Origin: Colocasia esculenta
Taxonomy: Eukaryota > Streptophyta > Magnoliopsida > Alismatales > Araceae
Length of the DNA stretch: 64,000 nt
NCBI GenBank assembly: GCA_014218235.1
Contig: CM024753.1
Coordinates: forward strand, 6,014,001-6,078,000
Reading direction: 5' to 3'
In this document: positions 11,208 to 24,379 of the stretch, piece after piece
Numbering within the stretch: position 1 is the first letter of the stretch
How the letters are laid out: every line of letters begins with the position of its first letter
The notes under the pieces: generated by a model
What the model saw: only the letters and a program-made list of their open reading frames with translations
The model's database searches: none
Told to the model about the DNA's origin: nothing
Translations under genes and position numbers: made by a program

Positions 11208-11302
11208 TCAAAGACACGAGTTTTTATAACACTCCGCAGAGCTCATATGCCAATATGCCATGATCCATTAGATTAGATTTGGACGTGTGAGATCGTCCAA
11301 CG

Positions 11303-12634
11303 AGGCAACGCCCCACCATCATGGTCACAGACCGGGAGCTCGCCCCAAGCTGCTCGTCCAGCACGGTGCTGTCTTCGCCAACCGCCCCACACCCTAGACG
11401 GCATCCGCCTCCTCAGTAGCGACCAACACAGCATCAACACCGCCGGTTATGGTCCACTGTGGCGCCTCCTCCGCCGCAACCTGATGTCGGAGATCCTTCA
11501 CCCTTCGCGCATGAAGACAAATGCGCATGACCGCGAGTGGGTCCTCAGCATCCTCCTCGACAAGCTCCGAGCCCGCGCGGGCTCCGACGACGGCATCGTG
11601 GTTCTCATGGAGAGCTTCCAGTACGCCATGTTCTGTCTGCTCGTCCTCATGTGCTTCGGCGAGAAGCTCGACGAGAAGGCAGTTGGCGATATTGAGAAAG
11701 CGCAGCGGGATCTCCTAATGTTCGTCGGCAAACTCAACGTCTTCGCCTTCATGCCCAAGTTCGCCAAGTACGTGTTCAGAGGGAGGTGGAGGAAGCTGCT
11801 GGAGCTGCGCCAGCGGCGGAGAGAGATCTACGTCCCTCTGATAAGAGCGCGCCGGGAGCAGATGGCAGCGAGGCGCGCGCCCAGCGAGAATGTACAGCTT
11901 CCACTTCTCGTACGTGGATTCCCTCCTCGACCTGGAGCTGCCGGAAGAAAACAACAGAAAGCTCGACGAGGAGGAAATCATCTCCCTCTGCTCCGAGTTT
12001 CTCAACGCCGGCACGGACACCACCTCAACGGCGTTGCAGTGGATCATGGCGAACGTCGTGAAGCACCAGGACGTGCAGGGGAGGATCGTGGACGAGATCA
12101 ACGGGGACGTGCTCGGAGAAAGTGATCAAGACTAGAGATCCGGGAGGAGGACCTGCACAAGTTCACGTACCTCAAGGCGGTAGTCATGGAGGGCCTCCGG
12201 CGGCACCCGCCGGTGCACTTCGTGCTGCCCCACGCCGTAACGAAGGAGTTCTCCCTGGATGGCTACGTGATACCCAAGGACGCGACCATCAACTTCGCCG
12301 TGGCGGACATCAACTGGGACGCGAAGACGTGGGAGGAGCCCATGGAGTTCCGGCCGGAGAGGTTCCTGCCCGGAGGCGAAGGGCCGGAGGCGGACATAAC
12401 GGGAGCAGGGAGGTGAAAATGATGCCATTCGGGGTGGGGAGGAGGATATGCCCTGGGCTGGGGCTGGCCATGCTCCATCTCGAGTACTTCGTGGCCAACC
12501 TGGTGAGGGCGTTCCAGTGGAAGGCCGTGAAGGGGGGAGATGTTGATCTGACTGAGAAGTTTGAGTTCACGACAGTGATGAAGGTTCCGCTGCGGGCACG
12601 CATCACCCCTCGTCGGAAGATGCAGATCCCATGA
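11303..12634 (+). pseudogene. CYP89A: CYP89A-type cytochrome P450, copy 2 (truncated, degraded)
   Basis: Inverted relative to copy 1 (59-1583) and highly similar. Homology begins abruptly at CGCCCCACCATCATGG, so roughly the first 75 codons (membrane anchor, PPGP hinge) are missing. Lesions seen by alignment to copy 1: a 1-nt deletion near 11345 (GCCCCAAG for GCCCACAAG), a deletion plus TAG near 11395, a 4-nt insertion near 11892 (GAATGTACAGC for GAACAGC), about 5 extra nt with a TAG near 12130, and a 1-nt deletion near 12406. The I-helix AGTDTTSTALQW, ExxR, FRPERF and heme loop FGVGRRICPG survive as sequence in separate frames. It cannot make a functional P450. It keeps the CFGEKLDEK reading that shows where copy 1 is frameshifted. 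Confidence 0.92.
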
Positions 12635-12639
12635 TCAAT

Positions 12640-15600
12640 ATCTATTGAAGACTACACATCAAACTACTAGCTAGTTGGTCATGCGTTATATGTGATTGCT
12701 GGTGTGCTTTGCTGTTAATTTCTCTTTGTTCTTTGTGTCGTTTAAAGAAGCTACTTAGTTGTTTCCTGTTAAGTCGATCTATGAAGAGGGGGAGTCCCTT
12801 TAGTATATATGTAGCTAATCCCAGTTCCGCCGGGATGAGTTTGTATTTGTTGGCTGTGTTCATCTTGCTGGGTTCTGTTACTTAAATGGTGTTTTTGGAC
12901 TGCCAAAAAGCGAAAAAAGAATGGTAATCTCCCACTTGAATGGTGTTTTCTGCAACCTATAAATATCCTAACAAAACTAAATATGTACAAGGTGGTCTTA
13001 ACTTGTTGAATTAATGTATGACTTAATTATTTTATATTATATTTATCAGTACCTACGATCTCTATGCGCTTGCTTTTCTCAACCAAAATTGGGGCTCTAC
13101 CGAGGAGATGATCTCATACAAGCTGTATATCCTTTCTGAACTACTCGTTTTGGAATGGTGTTCTTGCAAGTGCAATTTCGAACTTGAAGGTATCTTTGTA
13201 ATTTTGTCAGTAACCTTTTCTAGACAAAACCAGTAGACATCCATCTCTGAATTACTATTTAACCAGTAAAAAATGTTTGAGTAAAATTTATCTAATCAAG
13301 CTTGGGTACTAGCTGTTAACAATATCGACAAATGATAAAACTACTAATGTAGAAATTAACATTGAGAGAGCTGTTTAGTAGTGCAACCAAACTTGGCATC
13401 AAAGTTTGTCAGTGGACCGGGCCAGTGGGCTGTCAAGGCCCAATTTCATGTGGGACTCAGAGATACATTCGCGCCCATTAAAAGAAGGAAGGATATGGCG
13501 GCCTATCTTGTTTAGCTAGTGATCAGATCATGGTTTATTGCTTATATATAGTTAAGAAAAGAATAGTGCACATTCTACTTGTACATTAAACACAAATTGG
13601 GAATATCTTTTCTTATGACTACCATTTTGTAAGTCAAGATCTAACCAATGCGTACATTGGTTATACTTGTGAGGTGTGACTCCATATAGTTTTCTTGATA
13701 TGCCCATGCCACTCTCCTAAACTTATCTCATACCATTTGAATGAATGGAGCCACCGCTTACTCCAAAATGTACTATATGGTGACTTTGCCGTCGGAAGGT
13801 ACCACTTCTTCGGATTGATCTTAATTATATATGGAGTTTTCATTAGCAAAAGAGACTTTAGTATTGTATGGGTTTCCTAAATTAAGTTGTAAGAGAATGG
13901 GCTGTTTTGGGCTCTACATGGTTGTATCCACCCATGGGCCTTGTTCAAACACGTCAATGTGTTATGTTGCACATTACATTAGATATGTTTCCTTACAGAA
14001 GGCCTATTCTTTCCCAGTGGGAAGAAAGCGTTCAGAGCTCGTCCTCACTCCCTTGTAATCAAACACTGAAATTTTCTACTCTTGCAGATGCAGCATTTAA
14101 GTCTGCAGCAGAGATTTGGATTGAATTAGAGAAGAAACTCAGAAAACTGGAAAACTGGAATCTCAGTTAGAGGAGAATAATTACTACCCATACGAAGAGT
14201 ACCATATCAAAATTTGATTAATATTGCACCATCTGCTAAAAGGAACTAATTGCATTACAGTCATCTGCTGCAGCTTCAGCGTTTGTGCTTGTTTTAGGTT
14301 ACTTTTTTGTACTTGTTGCGGGCGTGTTAAATAAGATCCAGATTTAATGCACGAAACAGAACCATGGGAGGCCATTAATGTTTGTCCAGGCATGTATATC
14401 CGAGGGAACATGCACGTACGTTTGGCTTCGTTCCAAGTGCATATGATTTTTTTTGGTCTCTGCTGGGTCCGTACATATATATATATTCTTCGATAGATAT
14501 CCCACATAACGAATTCGAAAATCATTCCGTCTTAATTCTAGAGAATAATTGTTCTCCAAGATTAAAAGTTGTACTGCAAAGTCCTAGTCTCCATGTATAA
14601 AACAAATCCCCATCTCCATCTCCATGTGCCTCGCACGACTGCAACCCAGCTCATGCGGATGCAAAGGTGCATGTGCATGGGAAAGCTTCAAAAACAATTT
14701 GCATACATGCATCTCCACGTTCAAACATTCACATGATCTCAATACTTTGGTGTTTTCTCCTACTTTTTGTTTGTTCTTTGTCATGCTCCTTTGATATATG
14801 ACAGTTTGTGTGGCATGGTGATCAGGTGATCATGGCATGGAATTCCCACCATCCCAGTTTACTTTTTCTCCTTAATCTATGCTAATAATTTAACAAGGGG
14901 AAAGCTTCCCGGAAATTTAAAAGCAACAAAATAGGTAGAAAAAATCTCCACAGGAAGCTTCCTGTCGGCAAATGCCCAAGGAATCAATGCATTGGACTCC
15001 CAACTTGGCTTCCTCCCACATGAACACTTACACGAGGGCAAACCCAAGTTATACCCCCCCTAATCTTTTCTTCTTCCCTAGAATACTTTAGGACACTGGG
15101 AAGAATCACCATTCCACATGAAACAAAACTATAGAGATGTTTGCTTGTGTAGGTTCCCTAAGGCTTTGGGAGTCTCCTAGACTTTGTTACACACTGAGTC
15201 ACGACAGAGTGCCAGAGAGAGAGGGAGCTGTGATGGGAGTCGAGGTTGGTGTTCATGGGTGGGTAGGGCTTCCTTTATTGCCTTCCATGATTAAGCATCG
15301 GGAAAGGGACCTCCGGAGGAGGTTTCGTCCACAACAACGCTGGGAGCCGAGGGAGGAAAAGAATCAGCAAAAGAGCATGAGGCCACAAGGCCCCTTCTGG
15401 TGAGGGTTGGTGGTAGTGTCCTTTTGTTGCCTCCTTGCTACCGCTGCTACCACTTGGCGTTTCCATGGAGGGAAGAAAGGGGAGGCACAGGACCTAAACC
15501 CAAGGCCGCAGGAACTAGACAAGCGTCCATCCCTCTGATGGATCGTTGATGGGACATGGAGTTGAACGAGAAACAGTAGAAGGACATGAGAAAATGGGAC

Positions 15601-16689
15601 ATATAGATCCCAAGTTACTTCACATGGCAATTGAGTGTTCAAGCTTCCAAGGCACCCAACGTTTACTTGTAACTCTACGTACGTTGTTCCACACCTTGAG
15701 CAACCCATCCCCAATGTGTCTTTGATATGGAGTTGGTTCGTCAGGAATTGATTTATTGTAGTTTGTGAAGTTGGGTATTAATCATTGCGTTAAGATAATT
15801 AGTGATTCTTACACATGGTGATGGGTTCATATGAGTTGTCTACGTTCTTCCTTACATTTGTTTAATTGCGAGCACCTAAAGATGGTTTCAACGGTCGGTT
15901 CTTCTCCATATTAAGATTGGATGTTAAATAAAGAGTTATATTGTGTTGAGTGAAGATTCCTTCATTGGATTAAAATAACATCAATAACTTTTGGATGCGT
16001 ACATCAAAGGAAAGTACACCTACTATCCCCTTTGTTCGCAAGAATATCTACCCAAGAACTTGGACGCTGATCTCCACCCCCGTCCTCACAAACAGAATAG
16101 ATTATTAAGTCGGTAATCAGAGCATGTTGAGGGACTATAAAGAACGGTGGGGGATCAAGAGGGGAACCCAACCCACCATACCATACTTGAAATAAATATT
16201 TTCTTTTTGTGCTTTTTCAGCTCCAAAGAAAAAAATATATTCAAGTGTACTGATGAACAAACACATGCACAACAGGTTCAGTGATGGTGTGTTATATTGA
16301 ACATAATACAAGTAGAAGCTCAGAGTGAAACTTTGGAAGAAGACCTTGACAACATGGATAAAGAAAAATGGAAACCCCAGTTCGTACGAGAGATAAACCT
16401 CCCTCTTAGTCATGATGAGATGAGATAGTACTACTTGCAACTTCCGGCGCATGCCATTTTCTTTTCCCTTCTTTTCTTCAGAGTGTATACATATTTAAAA
16501 CGCCAACAGATGTTTCTGTACCCGTACCTCAGTTGTGACCTCCAATAATTCTGACCCCGCCAAATGAAAAAACAAAACAGATTAGATTAAAGAAACTTAT
16601 CTCATGCATGCATATGACAAATTAACCCATTCCTTGCCGACCCAAATCTTGAGAATATGACAAGGTGCAGTGAGAACCATCCAATTCCA
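12640..16689. other. Intergenic DNA (~4 kb)
   Basis: AT-rich. Short ORFs such as 15137-15403 (+) show no recognisable domain and ordinary intergenic composition. No transposon ends located. Confidence 0.5.
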
Positions 16690-16852
16690 TAACGGAGTCT
16701 CTCTCTCTCTCTCTCTTGTTCCCTACTGGATAGCAGAGCGTGAAAATTTTGAGCACACATGGTCTTCATCTCTCTCTCTCTCTCTCTCTCTCCTGTTCTC
16801 TGCTGGATATTGGCAGAGCGTGAAAATTTTGAGCACACGGTCTTCATCTCTT
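16690..16852. repeat. Two-unit tandem repeat with (CT)n expansions (period 80 bp)
   Basis: The word GAGCGTGAAAATTTTGAGCA occurs at 16736 and 16816, each preceded by a CT tract and a TGTTC-C-CTGGATA stretch and followed by GGTCTTCATCTCT. Confidence 0.85.
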
Positions 16853-18372
16853 GCAAGCTGTCACTATATGCGCGTGTGGCTGTCTGGACTAACGAAGTGA
16901 AGTTCTTAAGGGCGTCGTTCCTGGTTCGATAGCTTCACGCCCGAGGACAAACGTGCCTCTCATGACGCAACGCAAACGGGAGTTAGTTTATTCATCTGAG
17001 AAAGCTAATAAGAGAAGCTATATATTTAATACAAAATCATGCCATGGATTCTTCGGTAAGTGAGCTTAGGCATGTGACATCCAGCTTTATATAAAAATGA
17101 ACCGGGACTATATATATATTGAATTCCATCACTTTCTCTCTTAATACGTAATTACTAGTATAGCATGGATTCAAGTTGGGAATAGTGGCATGCTTCGCTT
17201 GAAACTATCGGCAGGAATAAACAATTACCAAGATCTTCCTTAATTAGCACATGAGGTGATAACATCTTCTTAAACTCACTTCTAGTTTATGGAGGAACAA
17301 GTGAGCACTAAGTTGGCTCTTCTGTATGCTACTCGATCGGGGCTAATCTCAAGAGTTGGTAGCTCTCGTCTTCCGGAGCCCATCCTAAGATGTGTTTACA
17401 CTCAAATGTTTAGGCATGAACTGTGTCCCTTTTTTTTTTTTAACTACATATTCCTTTTGGGTAAAACCTTCTATTGATTAATTGTTGTATTCTATTATAC
17501 ATTAATATTTTGTATACTAGTGGTAATAACGTACATTGAATGTTATAGCCTTCCCAAGAGGAAGTTCGAAGGACTACAAAAGAATAGTCATGCATTGGGA
17601 AAATTGGAAGAGCTGGCTTCAATCGAAACTTCGATGGACAATGGGATTTGTAACAATCTCTTTTGGAACAGCCCCTTTGTGTCCTAAAATCCTTGCATTT
17701 GTAGGAGAAGCAGCTCGAGTGTTTCTAAAAATAAAAGACAAATTTTCTAGCTGCTTCCATAATCTAAGATAAATGATCCGAACATGAGCTGCGTCTTCTC
17801 ATATAAGGAGCCAAATGTGCCGTGTAAGTTAGAAGAATCTTTCTATTTATAAAGCTGGTAGTGCATTAGAAGACAATAGACGTTCTGTTGGGATTGAGAC
17901 ATTGATGGATTCTAATAGTCGACGTTCTGTTGCGATTGAGACGTTCATGGATTCTAGTGCTATTATCAAAAGTTAGAAAAATTCTAGTTGTCTACGAGAC
18001 ACAGTGCAAGTTCCTTATCATGTCCTGTGCTTTTTAAGAAGGCGTTTGTCCACACCCGTGATTGTGCAATCGTTTAGATGTGGGGGTAAATTCAAGTAAT
18101 TACCATGTAGTAAGACCGTATTAATTTAGAAATGTCAAACGACGGTGGTCAACTAACATAATTGTGGTGAAAATTAATCAGCTTAGGTCAACCATGATCA
18201 AAGTAGATACCAACCGTTAAAGTGGGTTAACAATATCAAAAAGGATAAAGCATGGCCAAAGTGCTCATTTATAGTCAATGAAGATTGAAACATGCATATG
18301 CTCAAACTTTGACAGCTTACATGAATATAAGTTGTGGTTGGTCAAAGTAAGTCAATCCATCATCAAATGCGC
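16853..18372. other. Intergenic DNA
   Basis: AT-rich; several short direct repeats around 17880-17960 (GACGTTCTGTTG-GATTGAGAC occurs twice, about 50 bp apart). No gene recognised. Confidence 0.5.
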
Positions 18373-18377
18373 GCATA

Positions 18378-21300
18378 TGTAACGTTCCGACGCAGAATAT
18401 TAAAACGAAATACAGTTAATATATAGTATAGAATGAGAAATAGACATCAAATCATTGCACATATTGGAATAATGTCAAATGAACCAACTTCATTGATAAT
18501 TCCATTAATTCATTACTACAATCACTAATGCAGAGCCATAACTATGGGCTCAGAGTACTTTATTCAAATAGAAATGACTAACTAAGAATCTAACTAACTA
18601 TTAAGATGATTGGTTGGCAAAATGTCAGGCCACTCCCGCACTTGCTCATCCCCTTCCTCATGCGTGTGGTATTCCCCATCAGATTTATCTGAAACACATG
18701 AAATAAATAGTACATGATGAGCGAGAACGTCCAATATGATTTAATATCCTATGAAATAGGCATGCTTTAAGTGATTAATGTCTTGTAAAGTAAGATAACT
18801 AAATAGAACGATCAAGTATAGCCACGAGAGTAATATCACAAAATAGCAAGAGAGCGATAGTACATTTCAAGAGTAAATAGCACAAATAGCACGATAAAGG
18901 AATGACCATATTACGAGATAGCACATCACAATAGCACGATAGGACACTAGTCAAGATAGTACTTTGATTTTCTTTAGATTATCAAGATAACTGACACTTG
19001 AGTGTAATGCCGAACACTCTGATTATTAAACTCTCATAGGCACTAGCACTTTTTGGCGCACCTCCCAGGACTAGATCGGGCCCTTTGTAATGTTGCCTGG
19101 CATTGATCATATTTTCATCTTTAAACAATCAGTTAGATGGCCATTAGAGTACCAAGTAATAGATGAGATAGTAGAGGAATGAGACGAGAGTATAGGGAGA
19201 ACTTGAATAGATGAGAGGATAGAGAAGTAGATGAGAACTATAGGTCAATTCACATAAAACAACGTTAAAACGATGATAGTAACAGTTGCTTAACACCCAA
19301 ATTGGTGCCAGCTGTCTGGTGGAAGTCACTAACCACCCATTGGCCGTGCTACGAATACAGTCCAGAGGTCCGACGTGATCTCAAGGTAAGAGAGAAATCT
19401 AAGAACGTTGGATCATACTGATCCTTAGGGGTAATATAGGTATTAATGGTACAACCTGCTCGTCGGCAATAGACGTCCGCCAAAGTCAAGGAGTCTTACG
19501 GAGGCCTTGACAAGGAGTTCCTGGTCCAGTCAGGAGTATTCCCAATGAAGAGGTCGTCTAAGCCAAGAAAGTGTGTATAGAAACATTTACTCGTCATGCC
19601 TTGAGTGCTCGAAGGCCGAGGAGTCATGATAACGGTATTAAATCGAGCGAATAAAATGAAGACAAGTCCATTTAAAATAATAGGGAAAATTTACATGAAT
19701 AATTACACTAATTTACCAGATATATTATTGAGTACTTTTTGTAAGGTCTCATGGCAAAAATTCATGTTTGGTGTGTGCATGTGAGAGAGAATCAAGCTGG
19801 CATGTAAGAGTTGTGCACACATCTTTTAAATAATAAATTCACATGAATATTATCAACAATATGTTATCATGATGTTAATGTTCATAAAAGTGCATTACCT
19901 AGACTTAATCATAATAATAAAGCATGGATTAGCAAGATTTACATGAAAATTAGGGTTTCTCGTACACACAGTGAATCACGACGTAGGTATCTATAGCAAC
20001 TTTGATTTGTAAATCCTAAATAAAATAAAATTTTAATTTAATAAATGTGATAAATAGAATTAAATTAAATGAAGAGGGAATAAAGTGAAAAAAAAGAAAT
20101 TAAATTAATACCCATTAAGCTAAATTAGTAATGAGTTTTTACTAATGGTCCTAACATAAATTGTTGGGCCCATCACGAGATGAGAGGTAATTAAGTGAAA
20201 TTCGCAATAAAAATAGTGGTAATTAGTAAAGGGGTTAAAATAATTAATAAATCACCCATATCTATCCTAAAAAGAGCCATAAACTTACCCTAACTCCTTA
20301 CCCACGAAATTAGACCTCTCCTTCAACCTAAATAGGGGATAAATGATAGGAGAGAAGGAGATAAATAAGAAAATTCAGAATTTAATAGAATGAAGGAGTT
20401 TTAGAAAGGTAGGACTCTTGTAGCAAGCTATACACCCCCAATTCGGCCCTCTCAACCCATAGTTCGTGGCTGGAGCTCTGGGAGGACGAAGGGAAAGGCT
20501 AAAGAATGAAGGAGCAAGGAGAAGGAAGCTTGGAACAAGAGGCTTCATCAGTTCTTCATCAAAAACCTAGGATTTCTTAACAACAACAAAAGGTATAGGC
20601 AATCTCTCAAGCACAAATCGTGAAATTTTAACCTTAGGTAGCCCACGCATCCCTCTTTGAAAGCCCCATGGTTTCACAATTTTTCCATGAGGGAGAATTA
20701 AATGTTTCAATCCCAGTCAGTATCATGCACCTGAACCCTCTTCCTTACCTTAAATCCAGCATGTACCCAATTCCATGCCATGAAATTATTCTCACATGCT
20801 GTTAGCTTTCAAATGCCTCTATTTTTCCTAATTTCTGTCATGTAATCGTTGTTAATTAAATCATTTTCCATGACTGCGCATGTTCAGGTCACTAAAATAT
20901 AACCTTGTTAAAGCATGCACAAACCTTGTTTGTTTCCTAATTACTCGTGTCTATTGATAGATCTATGAGTCTACTTTCATTTAAAATTAGTTTCGTAATT
21001 TTCGAATCATCGTGTGATTTTATATCGATTTTAGAAGAGCTTTGTATCATGCATGGGAGGGAAGGACCAAAAAAAGGCAAAACCCTTTTCTGGGTCGGGC
21101 TGCCTCTTTGAAATCGCGACGGCCCGACCCGTCGTGATATCAGAGAGGATGCGACCGGCCAATCTGTCGTGTTCTAAACGTGATAGCCTCCGCCGTCGCG
21201 ATTTCCTCCCGAATTGCGCCAGACCAGCCGTTTGACAGTCGCGCCCGGACCGCCCCGTCGCGACTTGAATCGCGACGGGTACCCCCGTCGCGATTTCAAG

Positions 21301-24280
21301 AATTGTGCCAGAACTGGTATTTGCCCTAATGCCCCTACTAATTATGCCATTTAACCCTTGTTTAAGCTAAATCATGCACTTAGTATTAACCTGAATATTA
21401 TTATTGTCAATATTTAAATAAATCTCATTAATTAAAAGTCATGTGCACGATTTATCATACTCTTATGATCTCTTACACATGCACACACTAAACATTATTA
21501 ATTGCAGCGAGACCTTATTAAAATACTCAATAATATATCTGGTAATTATTAAGTGTAATTATTTCACTTAAATTTCCCTATTATTTAAATGACACTAGTC
21601 TTCGTATTATTCGCGTGCTTTGTACACCGATATTGCGTCCCTCTGCCTTCAAGCACTCGAGGCAAGACAGACAACGTTTCGTTACACACTTTCTCTTGGC
21701 ATGGACCACCTCTCCATTGGGAATACTCCGGACAGGACTAGGGACTCTTTGTCAAGGCCTCCGTAAGTCTCCTTGGCTTTGGCGCACGTCCATTGCCGAT
21801 GAGCTGGTTTACCCTTAAAGCCTGTTACACCCTTAGGGATCAGTAAGATCCAACGACCTTAATGTGTTTCCTTCTTATCTTGGGATCACGCCGGACCATC
21901 TAGCTTGTGTTCATCTCACGGCTAAAGGGCGGATGTGACTTCTATCTGACTGCCGGCACCCGACCTAGTGCCGTGCAACTGTGACTATCGTGTGTTTAAC
22001 ATTGTTTTTACGATTACGTCCCAGTCTCATCTACTATCCTTGTACTCTCATCTGTTCACGTTCTCTTTGTACTCTCGTCTATTCGTCTACTACTCTCATC
22101 TATTCTTAATACTTTATTTGGCCATCAATTGATTGTCTAAGATAACAAACATGACTATGCTAGGCAACATTATAAGGGGCCAGATCTGGTCCTGGGATGA
22201 GCGCCCGAAAGGCTATAACTCACGAGGGTTTAATGATCAGGGTGTTTGGCATACACCTAACGCATGACACTCAAGATTTAATCTATGGCAATCAATCAAT
22301 CAATTATTTATTTGCTACTTGAACTCGTGGTTGAAAGAATATCGACCAATACTTACTATCGTGACTAGTTTGCTTGCTATCTCGTGATATGGCCAATCAT
22401 TTATCATACTTGTGGTGTTATACTCTCGTGAAGGTGCTATTGTTCTCTTGCCATCGTTACTTGCTATACCTGACTATTCTTTCTAGTTATCCTGTCACTT
22501 AAGACATTAATCATTTAAAGCATACGAGATATTAAGTCCTACTGGCGTTATTCGCTCATCCTGCATTATTATTTCATATGTTTCAGGTGAGTCGGATGGT
22601 GATTACCACACTCATGAGGAAGGGAACGAGGATTACGTTCAGGAGTGACCCATTTCAGTAACCACTTCTTATTAGTTAGTTAGTTTAGTCATTAATCAGT
22701 CAGTATGTATTAGTTTGAGATTGAATAAAGTACTCTGGGCCCTAGTTTTGGCTCTGATTAGTCGATGTAATAAATTTTGATGATTTATTATTGAAGTTGG
22801 AGTTTATTTGGTATTATTCTAGTTGTGCAATGGTTGTTGTCTATTTATCGCTCTGTACTATTTAATAACTGTAATTCTGCTCCGATATTCCGCGTTAGGG
22901 CATTACAATATCTATCGCGTTCAAATCGCAATGGGGTGGATTGTCGCATTCAAGGGAACCATATCAGGTCAATCGGTTGATGCACTGAAACGTGATGGGG
23001 TGTCCAGTCGCGACCAGGGCAATCGGTCCAGGAACGCGACGTTAGGGTCTGTCGTGTTCATGCAATTAGAAAGTAAAGGAAAAAATGCGATGTGGTGAGC
23101 CGTCGCGTTCATGACGGGACATGCTTCTGTGTCATGACCAGGCTGAGAACGTGACCAATTTGGTCGTCACATTCTCAGAGGTCCTGGCCGAACCCACAAA
23201 GTGAAATGGGTCACTTTGGGTTGCGGTCCAGTTCTCTAAGGACTTGACACAAGGGTCTTTTAAAATTCATATAAAGTCATACACTTGATGAAAAATCATG
23301 AAATCAACTTTAAATGAAAATAGACTTGCAGGGGTATCCACAATACGAAGTAATTAGACTTCTGACATGGTATGATCATGCTATGAATAAGGTACTTCGC
23401 AATGAACCAAAAATCAGACACATCGATGAAAAAAGATTAAATTCAAAAAGAGTACTTGATAGAAATTGGGGAAAATGGTATCATTAGATCTCTGACATCG
23501 TGTAGCATGTATAATAAAAGTTCCAGAGCACGGGATCAAGTATAGACAGGGATTTAGGATAAACATGTTGGGTCGGGTACATATTCTTAACAGAACTTTG
23601 AGCACAAAATACTCATAAACGACATGATGACAATTGGGGGAAATATGGGGCTTTCGAAGATGGGATCATGACCTATCTGTGGATAGGATTAATTTAGTTT
23701 TCTTGAGAGATTGCCTACCTTTGAACGCTTTGAAATCCTAGGGCAACAAACTTGAAGAACACAAAGATCTCCTCTATCCTAGCCTCCTCCTCCTCGATCT
23801 CCTCGTCCAAAATCCTTTCTTCCTCGTCCTCCAACCTCTAGAAGGTCAATAGGGTTGGCTAGGGATGAAATAGAGGTGTATTTGTATGTTTAAGGTTTCC
23901 AAAACTCCTAAAACTCTTTCCTCTCTTCCAACTTCGAATTTCCCATAATTATCTAGCATTTTTCTATCATTTATCCTTCTATTTGGCATGAGATGGGCTC
24001 AATTCCGTGACCAACTAGTTAGGATAGGGTTAGGACTCCTTTTAGGATATTTATGAGCTAATTTAGTGATTATCTTGCCCCTTTTTAATTTATTAATAAT
24101 TAGTCACGAATTAGACTTATTTATCTCCAATGCATCATTGGGCTTTTGCTTTGTGGCCCATTAACTCTTGTATGGACCATTTAGGGAAACCCATCACTTA
24201 TTTTCCTTAATGGGTTTCAATTTATTCATATTTTTTATTTAAATTTATTTATCTTAATTTAAAAATTGAGAGTTGCTACA
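18378..24280 (+). mobile_element. Outer solo LTR (~2.98 kb), split by a nested LTR
   Basis: Begins TGTAACGTTCCGACGCAG at 18378 and ends GAGAGTTGCTACA at 24280. The two parts, 18378-19991 and 22913-24280, join to one LTR colinear with the reverse complement of the nested copy at 19992-22907. Flanks GCATA (18373-18377) and ACATA (24281-24285) form a 5-bp target duplication with one mismatch. No gag/pol is present. The long LTR and TGTAAC start suggest a large Ty3/gypsy (Tekay/Del-like) family, which is inference only. Confidence 0.8.
19992..22907 (-). mobile_element. Nested solo LTR (~2.92 kb), opposite orientation, same family
   Basis: Minus-strand start TGTAATGCCCTAACGCGG at 22907; end near 19992 (GTTGCTATA, TG/CA end decayed by one base). 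Flanked by GTATC (19987-19991) and ATATC (22908-22912), a 5-bp target duplication with one mismatch. It splits the outer LTR. Its centre (about 21100-21300) is GC-rich with five TCGCGA words; the outer copy has lost most of these. No internal coding region remains. Confidence 0.82.
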
Positions 24281-24379
24281 ACATATGTAGACCTTTTAAG
24301 TCAACAATGTCTCAAATGGACTCACTTGAAAGGGTAAAGTTGTATTTGGGGGTGGGGGCAAAATTTATACCTCACACAT

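Noticed and set aside
15137..15714. ORFs of 88 and 116 codons
   Set aside because: No recognisable domain, ordinary intergenic context, no splice or promoter support.
16880..16960. Possible tRNA (GGTTCGATAGC resembles a B box)
   Set aside because: No acceptor stem or anticodon arm could be folded around it, and there is no A box at the right distance.
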